Part shown: one piece after another, positions 6,545 through 13,379 of the stretch | Numbering within the stretch: the first letter of the stretch is position 1 | Layout: each line of letters begins with the position of its first letter | Assembly (NCBI GenBank): GCA_030620575.1 | Contig: JAUXEL010000017.1 | Span: 1 to 16,345 of the forward strand | Length of the DNA: 16,345 nucleotides | Reading direction: 5' to 3' | From: Fidelibacterota bacterium | Lineage (GTDB): Bacteria > Fidelibacterota > Fidelibacteria > Fidelibacterales > Fidelibacteraceae | Program-made: the position numbers and the translations under genes | Notes under the pieces: generated by a model | What the model was told of the DNA's origin: nothing | Databases searched by the model: none | Seen by the model: only the letters and a program-made list of their open reading frames with translations

Positions 6545-7294
6545 ATGAATACTTCGGTTTTAATTGATGTTAATGATCTTTATTTTTCTTATGATGGAAA
6601 GAATCCTGTCCTTACAGGGGTATCTCTTCCGATTAATAAGAATGATTATCTCATTATTATGGGACCGAACGGCAGTGGTAAAACCACCTTGTTAAAATGT
6701 ATGCTTGGACTTCTTAAACCGGACAGCGGTTCAATTAATTATCATGACATTCAGCCTATAGATTTCGGGTATGTACCGCAGTTCACGACCTTTGACCGGC
6801 AGATGCCCATTCGGGTTTATGATTTTATTGAAACAGGTTTAATTAGTCGCTATCATCCCATAAAAAACAGAAAAAACAATAAAAGCAATCTTATAAACCG
6901 GCAGATTGAAGATTTTTCTCTTCATCATATTGCATACTCCGCAATCAGTGATATTTCAGGAGGAGAACTTCAGCGGACACTTTTGGCTCGTGCATTAGTT
7001 CAAGACCCGAAAATTTTATTTTTAGACGAACCTACCACCTTCATTGATTCGGAATCCAAAAATAATCTCTCATCTATTCTTCAGGAATTAAATAAAACGA
7101 TAGCGATTGTAATGATCACCCATGATACTTCTGCAGTTACCGATCATGTAAAAAATATTGCCTGCGTTAACCGCAATCTTTATTATCATGGCAGAGACGA
7201 ACATTTGGATAAATCCCTTGAAAAGGTTTACGGCTGTCCTATTGAATTGATTGGACATGGGCTTCCGCATCGTGTATTAAAGGAGCATAAATGA
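6545..7294 (+). CDS. Zinc/manganese-type ABC transporter, ATP-binding protein
   Basis: This is the cytoplasmic ATPase of an importer in the ZnuC/MntB/AdcC class. Its 249 residues show a complete nucleotide-binding set: Walker A GPNGSGKT (40-47), Q-loop Q79 in YVPQ, signature ISGGELQRTLLARAL (137-151), Walker B ILFLDEP (157-163) and the switch His H193 in MITHD. ACVNRNLYYHG (206-216) and the ending CPIELIGHGLPHRVLKEH (231-248) resemble metal-uptake members of the family. The ATG follows GAGG (6537-6540) at short spacing. The stop overlaps the permease start by four bases (ATGA, 7291-7294), so the two are translationally coupled. Zinc versus manganese or iron cannot be decided from the sequence. 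Confidence 0.9.
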   Translation: MNTSVLIDVNDLYFSYDGKNPVLTGVSLPINKNDYLIIMGPNGSGKTTLLKCMLGLLKPDSGSINYHDIQPIDFGYVPQFTTFDRQMPIRVYDFIETGLISRYHPIKNRKNNKSNLINRQIEDFSLHHIAYSAISDISGGELQRTLLARALVQDPKILFLDEPTTFIDSESKNNLSSILQELNKTIAIVMITHDTSAVTDHVKNIACVNRNLYYHGRDEHLDKSLEKVYGCPIELIGHGLPHRVLKEHK

Positions 7295-8100
7295 GTATCT
7301 TACAATATGATTTTATCCAAAATGCTCTGCTTGTTGGTTTACTCTTAAGTATATGCTCCGGCATTATTGGCTCTTTGATCGTTGTAAAGCGGGATACTTT
7401 TCTTGTCGGCGGTATAAGTCATGCTTCATTTGGCGGTTTGGGATTATTTTATTATCTCGGACTTAGTCCCATTCTGGGAGCTTTTGTTATAGCTGTATTA
7501 TCAGGTGGAATAATTGGATTGGCTTCAAATCAGAAATTGCATGCTCACAACGCTCTTATTGGTGTAATATGGGCATTTGGGATGTCAATCGGTATTATTT
7601 TCATTACTATAACACCCGGATTTGCACCCAATTTACTAACCTATCTTTTTGGGGATATTCTGACTGTTACTCAATTGGATATCTATAGTATTATTGTTTA
7701 TAATATTATTTTACTTTCCACTATCTTTTTGTTTTACAAGCCCCTGATCGTTTATCTTTTTGATGAGGAATTCGCAGCACTTCACGGTATAAAAATCCGT
7801 CTTTACCGTTTTATATATTATCTTTTTATTTCTGTTGCGATCGTCTTGATGATCCGTAGTGTCGGGATTATTCTTGTTCTTGCTTTACTCACCATCCCTC
7901 CCCTCATTACTCTGCCTTTATTTAAGCGTCTTCCGCATATTATTTTCATGTCAATAATTGTTTCTTTATTCATATTCACTAGCGGTTTCTTCATTGCTTA
8001 TTATACAAATCTACCCACCGGTCCTATTATTATTGTTGTTGGAACTGTCTTACTGCTCATTGTGAGACTTATATGTTATCTTCGAAAAAAACATTCTTAA
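7291..8100 (+). CDS. Zinc/manganese-type ABC transporter, permease (ABC-3 family)
   Basis: This is the membrane partner of the preceding ATPase, in the ZnuB/MntC/AdcB group. It has 269 residues with seven to nine hydrophobic segments. Family landmarks are VVKRDTFLVGGISHASFGGLG (31-51), YLFGDIL (118-124), FDEEFAALHGI (157-167), VGIILVLALLTIPPL (191-205) and LPTGPIIIVVG (241-251). The start has AGGAG (7281-7285) five bases upstream and overlaps the ATPase stop. The end overlaps the glycerate kinase start by 28 bases. No substrate-binding lipoprotein (ZnuA-like) is encoded nearby, so it must be elsewhere or shared. Confidence 0.9.
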   Translation: MSILQYDFIQNALLVGLLLSICSGIIGSLIVVKRDTFLVGGISHASFGGLGLFYYLGLSPILGAFVIAVLSGGIIGLASNQKLHAHNALIGVIWAFGMSIGIIFITITPGFAPNLLTYLFGDILTVTQLDIYSIIVYNIILLSTIFLFYKPLIVYLFDEEFAALHGIKIRLYRFIYYLFISVAIVLMIRSVGIILVLALLTIPPLITLPLFKRLPHIIFMSIIVSLFIFTSGFFIAYYTNLPTGPIIIVVGTVLLLIVRLICYLRKKHS

Positions 8101-9347
8101 AAAACATCTACCTGAAAACACTTCAATCGGTGCATCCTGATGCGCTGTTTTCGAAATATTTACATCTTTATGAGGGTAATTTATACTATCGGAATACTCT
8201 GATCAATTGCTATTCTTCCGGTCGTCTTATCCTTGCGGGATCCGGGAAAGCCTCTCTCGCGATGGCAGAAGCTTTTTTACATTTCCTTCCTAAAAAACCT
8301 GATAAAACACTACTTATTTCTCCTTTTCCAAATACTGCCTCACATTTTAAAGTTTATAAAGGGAATCATCCCCTACCTGCGGCAGAAAGCATAAACGCCG
8401 GCAAGCAGATGCTTGCTTTACTTGATTCTCTTCATGAAGAAGATTTATTGCTATATGTACTCTCCGGTGGCTCTTCTTCCCTGTTTGAATATCCTGTTGA
8501 CGGCATTTCAATAAATGATATTCAAAAAGCAACGCAGGTATTCCTGGCTCAGGGTTTATCGATTGGAGAAATTAACTTCTTACGTGCAAGACTGTCACAA
8601 GTTAAGGCGGGGAAGCTGGCAGAACGTTGTAAAGCGGATTGTCAGGTCTTTGTACTGTCTGATGTGATGGGAAATGATATATCCGTTATTGGATCCGGTC
8701 CATTTTCAGCACAAAAATCTCCTTCTTATACGGCAGATACCCTGATCAATAAATATCATTTAGATTTATTTTTAGAACCACAGGTGATTCATTGTTTACG
8801 GAAGAACATTCCTCTTCAAACTAAGAAAGATATTCCTCACTATATCATCGGAAGCAATATAGATATTTTAGAAAGTGCCGCGAGCATATTAGAGGAAAGC
8901 GGTATTAAAACAATATCTTTTCCTGAGAGCTTATTTGGAGAAGCAAACGATGCGGGCATTATGATCGCGAATATGTTAACCAATTATACCGGCTCCAAAC
9001 CCATTTGTATGCTATTTGGCGGGGAAACAACGGTTACACTGTCCTCCGGGTACGGTAAAGGCGGACGGGCGCAGGAAACCGCGCTTTCGGCACTAAATAA
9101 ATTAAAAAACACTTCCGGTATCACTCTTTTATGTGCCGGTTCGGACGGAATTGACGGTTATACTGACGCTGCCGGCGCGATCGTTGATGCTGTAACATAT
9201 CAAATGGCGAAAGCTAAGGGAATTTCTCTGGAAGATTATTTATTGAGACATGATTCGTATTCTTTTCATCAACAATGCGATAGCCTGATAAAAACCGGAT
9301 ACAGCGGAACCAATGTAGGTGATATTGTAATGGCATGGGCGGAATAA
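8073..9347 (+). CDS. Glycerate 2-kinase (GckA/MOFRL type)
   Basis: This is a predicted cytoplasmic kinase phosphorylating glycerate with ATP, of the DUF4147 + MOFRL family (often labelled GckA, TtuD or 'hydroxypyruvate reductase'). The 424 residues are typical. The N-terminal domain shows LAGSGKAS (54-61), KGNHPLP (96-102), VLSGGSSSL (129-137), RARLSQVKAGKLAERC (171-186) and VLSDVMGNDISVIGSGP (194-210). The C-terminal MOFRL part has LFGGETTVTL, GKGGRAQETAL and LCAGSDGIDGYTDAAGA. The ATG at 8073 lies inside the permease gene with only a weak GTGAG-like site upstream. Translation is probably coupled to the permease, because no other start exists before the conserved domain. A glycerate kinase in a metal-transport operon is unusual and has no obvious explanation. 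Product specificity (2- or 3-phosphoglycerate) is inferred from the family. Confidence 0.92.
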   Translation: MLSSKKTFLKNIYLKTLQSVHPDALFSKYLHLYEGNLYYRNTLINCYSSGRLILAGSGKASLAMAEAFLHFLPKKPDKTLLISPFPNTASHFKVYKGNHPLPAAESINAGKQMLALLDSLHEEDLLLYVLSGGSSSLFEYPVDGISINDIQKATQVFLAQGLSIGEINFLRARLSQVKAGKLAERCKADCQVFVLSDVMGNDISVIGSGPFSAQKSPSYTADTLINKYHLDLFLEPQVIHCLRKNIPLQTKKDIPHYIIGSNIDILESAASILEESGIKTISFPESLFGEANDAGIMIANMLTNYTGSKPICMLFGGETTVTLSSGYGKGGRAQETALSALNKLKNTSGITLLCAGSDGIDGYTDAAGAIVDAVTYQMAKAKGISLEDYLLRHDSYSFHQQCDSLIKTGYSGTNVGDIVMAWAE

Positions 9348-9352
9348 GAGTC

Positions 9353-9383
9353 GAAAAGTTGAAAAGTTGAAAAGTTGAAAAGA
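9353..9383. repeat. Tandem octamer GAAAAGTT x3 plus partial
   Basis: GAAAAGTT repeats at 9353-9360, 9361-9368 and 9369-9376, with a degenerate fourth unit to 9383. It begins six bases after the glycerate kinase stop codon. Confidence 0.8.
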
Positions 9384-9435
9384 GAAATTAAGAAAAAAGT
9401 TAATGAGAATAAAAACGGAATGGAAAAAAATTTAG

Positions 9436-9456
9436 ATCCTGAATCAAGTTCAGGAT
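9436..9456. repeat. Interrupted palindrome ATCCTGAA-N5-TTCAGGAT
   Basis: Perfect 8-base arms (9436-9443 and 9449-9456) flank TCAAG. I recall close matches to this unit as a dispersed intergenic repeat in unrelated bacterial genomes, but that is memory and not checked. It has no U-tract, so it is not a normal terminator. Confidence 0.75.
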
Positions 9457-9671
9457 GACTGTATAGGGTGGTTTTTCTCTTTTGAAACAATTCCGTCTTC
9501 GTCAAGACTTCAATCTTCTCCGTCAGTTAACTCCAAATGTTCGGGACTCAACAAGACGACGGGCAAGCTATTTAATATCTTCCCTGCGATTTCATTAATT
9601 TTACTCCCTTTTTCTTCTCTTCATTGTCTATTTTCCATTCTCCATTGTCAATTGGCATTTTCCATCCATAA

Positions 9672-9700
9672 AAAAAGGGCTGAAAAATTCAGCCCTTTTT
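9672..9700. terminator. Bidirectional intrinsic terminator
   Basis: AAAAA + GGGCTGAA (9672-9684) pairs with TTCAGCCC + TTTTT (9688-9700) around a three-base loop, giving a 13-bp stem with U-tracts on both strands. It sits 18 bases beyond the hydA stop codon and can also end transcription arriving from the glycerate kinase side. Confidence 0.92.
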
Positions 9701-9718
9701 ACATTCATTGTATTAAAT

Positions 9719-11509
9719 CTACACACGTTCCCGACGCGTATATTTAGTATGAAGTAATTTATGTGATATCTCACCTAAAGGAGTTCCGAGGAATTCTTCA
9801 TATAATTTAATTATTTCGGGATTTTCGTGTGATTTCCGGATTTTCATTTTTTCATCTTCCGTATAAATGGCTTCTGTGCGTTTCCTGCGGATCTCTTCAT
9901 TGGTCGGAATTGGTTGTCCACCACCTCCGATACATCCGCCCGGACATCCCATTATTTCTATGAAATGATACGGTGATTCACCAATAACAATGTTATCCAT
10001 GATTTGCGCTGCATTCGTAAGTCCATGGGCAACCGCAACACGAAGTTCAACACCCTCGAGAAAGCTCCAGTCCGGAAGCACTTTTTCCAGCTTGATCGTT
10101 GCTTCACGAATACCTTCCATACCACGCACAGGTGTAATATTCAAACCTTCGAATGGCACTTCACGGCCCGTTACAATTTCGTATGCCGTACGTAAAGCTG
10201 CCTCCATCACACCCCCGGTTACGCCAAAGATAACAGCAGCTCCGGTAGATTCACCCATGAATTTATCATACTTCGAGTTAGGTAACTCTTTGAAATTAAT
10301 ACCGGACTGGCGGATCATATGCCCTAATTCACGCGTAGTACATACTAAATCAATATCCGGATAACCGCTATCTTTCATTTCCATGCGATTAGCTTCAAAT
10401 TTCTTTGCAGAACATGGCATTACGGATACATTGACAATATCTTTTGGGTCCAATTCCTTTTTTTCAGCATAATACGTTTTGGCTATCGCACCAAACATCT
10501 GCTGTGGAGATTTGCAGGTAGAGAGATGATCCAGATAATCCGGATATAAATGCTCAATAAACTTGATCCATGCCGGAGAACATGATGTCATCAGCGGGAG
10601 AGCAATATCTTCCTGATCAACTAATTTGCGCTTTAAACGTTGTAAAAGTTCATGACCTTCTTCCACAATAGTCAAATCTGCACTGAAATCGGTATCAAGT
10701 ACCGAATCAAAGCCAATACGTTTGAGAGCAGTTACCATCTTCCCTGTTACTCTGACCCCGGGTTCATATCCCAGCATCTCGCCCAGAGCAACACGAACTG
10801 CCGGAGCTGTCTGAACAATAACATGTTTAGTCGGATCTCCAATGGCATCCCAAATCTCATCAATATAGCGTCGTTCTGTCAAAGCACCTGTCGGACAACG
10901 GTTAATACACTGACCGCAGTTGGTACATACAACATCACTCATTGCCATATCAAAAAATGTGGCAATTTTCATTTCCGCACCCTTGTTGATAACATCGAGT
11001 GCATTCACCTTTTGCAGTTCTGCACAGGTACGGACGCATCGTTGACAGCGAATACATTTACTTTCATCTTTTTCAATTGCCCAGGATGTGCGATCGACAG
11101 TAAATATCTTGTCTTTGAGTAAATTAATATAAATTTCATTATCGATATTGTATTCAGCTGCAAGATCCTGCAATTCACAGTTTGTACTTCGATAACAGGT
11201 TGTACATTGCGTAGAATGCTCAGATATCAACAGTGCCAGGATATCACGGCGAGCGCGACGAACTAATGGGGAATTTGTATAAACAACCATTCCTTCCATG
11301 GCGGGCGTTGCACACGCTGCGAGAAGCGTGTTCCATCCTTTGACCTCGACGACACACACGCGGCAATTACCCGCTATACAAAGGTCCTCATGGTAACACA
11401 GCGTAGGAATCTTTACGTTTTCTGATTTAGCCGCTTCTAAAAGCAGTGTTCCTTCAGGAACAGTTGTTTTTATTTCGTCTATGACTAAATTAATCATTTT
11501 TTTTGACAT
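9719..11509 (-). CDS. hydA: [FeFe]-hydrogenase catalytic subunit (HydA/HndD type)
   Basis: This cytoplasmic catalytic subunit makes or consumes H2 at an H-cluster. It has 596 residues with the full electron wire: [2Fe-2S] cysteines C38, C49, C52 and C66; a His-Cys [4Fe-4S] site H98, C102, C105 and C111; and two ferredoxin clusters C152/155/158/162 and C195/198/201/205. H-cluster motifs are L1 TSCSPAW (308-314), L2 MPCSAKKFE (364-372) and L3 EIMGCPGGCIGGGGQP (518-533), followed by the small-subunit-like C-terminal domain. L1 is odd: the usual paired cysteines read Cys-Ser here. There is no extra C-terminal [2Fe-2S] domain like that of Thermotoga HydA. The ATG (11509) follows GAGGA and lies 13 bases after hydB. 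Context makes it the third gene of an NADH-linked hydrogenase operon. Confidence 0.96.
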   Translation of the reverse strand: MSKKMINLVIDEIKTTVPEGTLLLEAAKSENVKIPTLCYHEDLCIAGNCRVCVVEVKGWNTLLAACATPAMEGMVVYTNSPLVRRARRDILALLISEHSTQCTTCYRSTNCELQDLAAEYNIDNEIYINLLKDKIFTVDRTSWAIEKDESKCIRCQRCVRTCAELQKVNALDVINKGAEMKIATFFDMAMSDVVCTNCGQCINRCPTGALTERRYIDEIWDAIGDPTKHVIVQTAPAVRVALGEMLGYEPGVRVTGKMVTALKRIGFDSVLDTDFSADLTIVEEGHELLQRLKRKLVDQEDIALPLMTSCSPAWIKFIEHLYPDYLDHLSTCKSPQQMFGAIAKTYYAEKKELDPKDIVNVSVMPCSAKKFEANRMEMKDSGYPDIDLVCTTRELGHMIRQSGINFKELPNSKYDKFMGESTGAAVIFGVTGGVMEAALRTAYEIVTGREVPFEGLNITPVRGMEGIREATIKLEKVLPDWSFLEGVELRVAVAHGLTNAAQIMDNIVIGESPYHFIEIMGCPGGCIGGGGQPIPTNEEIRRKRTEAIYTEDEKMKIRKSHENPEIIKLYEEFLGTPLGEISHKLLHTKYTRRERV

Positions 11510-11522
11510 GGTTTTCCTCGTA

Positions 11523-12704
11523 TTAATAAATCATTTCTTCTCTGAAATTCTCGACAATTGAAGAGAATGAGTTTGCGACTGACTGACCCAATCCGCATTT
11601 TGCAGTTATTTTCATTGTTTCTGCAAGGCGTAAAAGGTCATTCAGGTATTTCTGATTTTTCTCTCCACGTTTTACTGCTTCAACCCCTTTCAAAAGTTGT
11701 TGGCAACCAACACGACAGGGGGTGCATTGTCCGCAAGATTCTTCTTCAAAAAAGACCAGGTAATTATGAAGTACGTTATACATTGAACGGGAACTGTTAA
11801 AAAGCATCATCGAACCACCGGTTGGAATTGAAAATCCTTTCAATCCGCCCTGGTAGCCGATATGGATTTCTTTGAAACGTTTACGGGGAACACAAAAACC
11901 GGAAGCGCCACCAACTTGAACAGATTTTGTATCACCATCACCGAATTCTTTAACAAAATCATCTAAGGTCATGCCAAGTTCCAGTTCATAAATTCCCGCT
12001 TTCGGTGTGTCACCGGATATTGAGAATACTTTTGATCCACTGGAACCTTCAATTCCCATTGATTTAAATTCATCAGCGCCTATACGCATGATCATCAAAG
12101 TATAAACGAGTGTTTCAACGTTATTCACAACAGTGGGTTTTCCCAAATAGCCTTCTTGTGTGGGATATGGCGGTTTATTGCGAGGCTCACCGCGCTTTCC
12201 TTCCATAGATTCAATAAGGGAGGTTTCTTCACCGCAAATATACGCACCACCACCGATAAACAACTTAACAGTAAAATCCAGATCATAATCTTCCATCCAT
12301 TTATGGAAAGTATCCAGTATTTTTTCCAGTTTAGGTATTAAAAAACGATATTCATACCGGAGATAGAGAAATCCTTCCCGTGCACCAATAACATAAGCAC
12401 ACAATGCCATGCCGCCTAAAACCTTTAAAGCGACCTGATCAAGAATTTCACGATCTTTAAACGTACCGGGTTCACCTTCATCCGCATTACAAATAACATA
12501 TTTTCGTTTGCTTTTTTCTGCGGCTGCCATTTTCCATTTTAATCCGGTAGGAAAACCGGCTCCACCGCGACCTTTTAACCCGGAATCCATCAACATTTGA
12601 ATGATCTCTTCTTTTGGTTTTTTGAGAGAAGTTGCCAATATCTTATCGCAACTATATTCCTTACTAAAAATAAGGTCAACTCTTTTTAATTTTTGCTTAG
12701 TCAT
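11523..12704 (-). CDS. hydB: NADH-linked hydrogenase flavoprotein subunit (HydB/HndC/NuoF type, short form)
   Basis: This FMN and NAD(H)-binding subunit passes electrons between NADH and the hydrogenase wire. Visible: the NADH/FMN loop GLKGRGGAGFPTGLKW (42-57), VICNADEGEPGTFKDR (70-85), GGGAYICGEETSLIESMEGKRG (151-172), and a C-terminal [4Fe-4S] site C324/C327/C330 with C370 in AKCGLGQ. At 393 residues it is the bare NuoF-like core. It lacks the N-terminal thioredoxin-like [2Fe-2S] domain and the C-terminal two-cluster ferredoxin domain of the roughly 600-residue HydB/HndC proteins of bifurcating hydrogenases. The ATG (12704) has an AAAAGG site upstream. It lies 22 bases after hydC and 13 before hydA, so one operon is clear. 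Confidence 0.95.
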   Translation of the reverse strand: MTKQKLKRVDLIFSKEYSCDKILATSLKKPKEEIIQMLMDSGLKGRGGAGFPTGLKWKMAAAEKSKRKYVICNADEGEPGTFKDREILDQVALKVLGGMALCAYVIGAREGFLYLRYEYRFLIPKLEKILDTFHKWMEDYDLDFTVKLFIGGGAYICGEETSLIESMEGKRGEPRNKPPYPTQEGYLGKPTVVNNVETLVYTLMIMRIGADEFKSMGIEGSSGSKVFSISGDTPKAGIYELELGMTLDDFVKEFGDGDTKSVQVGGASGFCVPRKRFKEIHIGYQGGLKGFSIPTGGSMMLFNSSRSMYNVLHNYLVFFEEESCGQCTPCRVGCQQLLKGVEAVKRGEKNQKYLNDLLRLAETMKITAKCGLGQSVANSFSSIVENFREEMIY

Positions 12705-12726
12705 TCTGTTTAACCTTTTTTATTTA

Positions 12727-13191
12727 TTATTTTTTATAGTAGCTATCAATTATCTGAACAACATTTTCAGGCGTTAAATCCGTATACGGTTCATCATTAA
12801 CCAGCATTGCAGGTCCCTTATGGCACCATCCAATACAATTCGTTTGCAATAATGTAAATTTACCGTCACTTGTCGTTTCGCCTATTTTAATTTTTAAGCG
12901 TTCCTCCAAAGCCATCATGATATCATTTGAACCTTTCATGTAACAACTGATCGTTTTACATACCCAAATAATGTTTTGACCCTGTTCCGTCAGATTAATA
13001 AAATGATAAAAAGACGCAACTCCATAAACGTGTGCTGATGATAATCCCATTTCAGCACCTATTTCTGAAATATCACTACGTGATAAATAATTTTTAATTT
13101 GCTTCACCTCTTGTAAAATGGGGAGCAAATTTTTACGCTCTTTGCCGTATTTTACAACTGCATTCTTTACAGCGCTTTCTCTTTTTCGCAT
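12727..13191 (-). CDS. hydC: NADH-linked hydrogenase [2Fe-2S] subunit (HydC/HndA/NuoE type)
   Basis: This small thioredoxin-fold subunit carries one [2Fe-2S] cluster next to the flavin subunit. The 154 residues hold the family ligand pattern C78-x4-C83 and C119-x3-C123. The N-terminal helical segment includes LLPILQEVKQIKNYLS and GLSSAHVYGVASFYHFI, typical of NuoE. The ATG (13191-13189) is preceded by GAGGG four bases away. It is the first gene of the hydC-hydB-hydA operon. A separate HndB-like [2Fe-2S] protein, as in Desulfovibrio HndABCD, is not present. The divergent dxs gene begins 188 bases away across an AT-rich control region. Confidence 0.95.
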   Translation of the reverse strand: MRKRESAVKNAVVKYGKERKNLLPILQEVKQIKNYLSRSDISEIGAEMGLSSAHVYGVASFYHFINLTEQGQNIIWVCKTISCYMKGSNDIMMALEERLKIKIGETTSDGKFTLLQTNCIGWCHKGPAMLVNDEPYTDLTPENVVQIIDSYYKK

Positions 13192-13309
13192 AGACCCTCG
13201 CTTCCTTTTTTGGTTCGTTCCAATAAACTACTTAATTAAAATTAAATAATATAAAAGGTACATTTAATAAACTTATTTTTCAAATAAAATTTGTAATATT
13301 TTTTAACTT

Positions 13310-13358
13310 TTTTTTGTGAATTTATACAATATTTTTAAAATTTTGAATTCACAGAAAA
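13310..13358. promoter_or_regulatory. Interrupted dyad in the hydC/dxs divergent control region
   Basis: TGTGAATT (13315-13322) and AATTCACA (13346-13353) are perfect reverse complements. Including flanks, 13310-13322 pairs with 13346-13358 at 12 of 13 positions around 23 bases. Each arm includes a TTGTGAA/TTCACA-like half site as found in Rex operators, but the spacing is far larger than Rex boxes use. The right arm overlaps the candidate dxs promoter, so repressor binding or looping is conceivable. Confidence 0.45.
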
Positions 13359-13370
13359 GTTTATTATTAT
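13343..13370 (+). promoter_or_regulatory. Candidate sigma70-type promoter for dxs
   Basis: TTGAAT (13343-13348) and TATTAT (13365-13370) are separated by 16 bases. A start point about seven bases after the -10 would be near 13377, almost at the dxs ATG (13380), implying a leaderless or very short-leader mRNA. The element is inferred from consensus in AT-rich DNA. Confidence 0.35.
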
Positions 13371-13379
13371 ATCGTCTGT

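Larger units (their letters stand above)
9348..9718. other. Convergent intergenic region with short repeats
   Basis: This 371-base gap lies between the ends of the glycerate kinase (plus) and hydA (minus) genes. It contains GAAAAGTT octamers (9353-9383), an interrupted palindrome (9436-9456), a GTCTT/AAGAC hairpin (9495-9508), pyrimidine-rich repeats (CATTGTC at 9622-9628 and 9643-9649; TTTTCCAT at 9631-9638 and 9658-9665), and a strong bidirectional terminator (9672-9700). No coding sequence is credible here. Confidence 0.75.

Noticed and set aside
10652..11122. Plus-strand open frame of 156 codons inside hydA
   Set aside because: It is antisense to a complete, motif-bearing hydrogenase gene and has no recognisable domain. 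Its cysteine-rich translation mirrors the opposite strand.
13314..13329. Classical Rex operator upstream of hydC
   Set aside because: TTGTGAA-TT-TATACAA matches only partly and has a two-base instead of a four-base centre, so no standard Rex box can be called.
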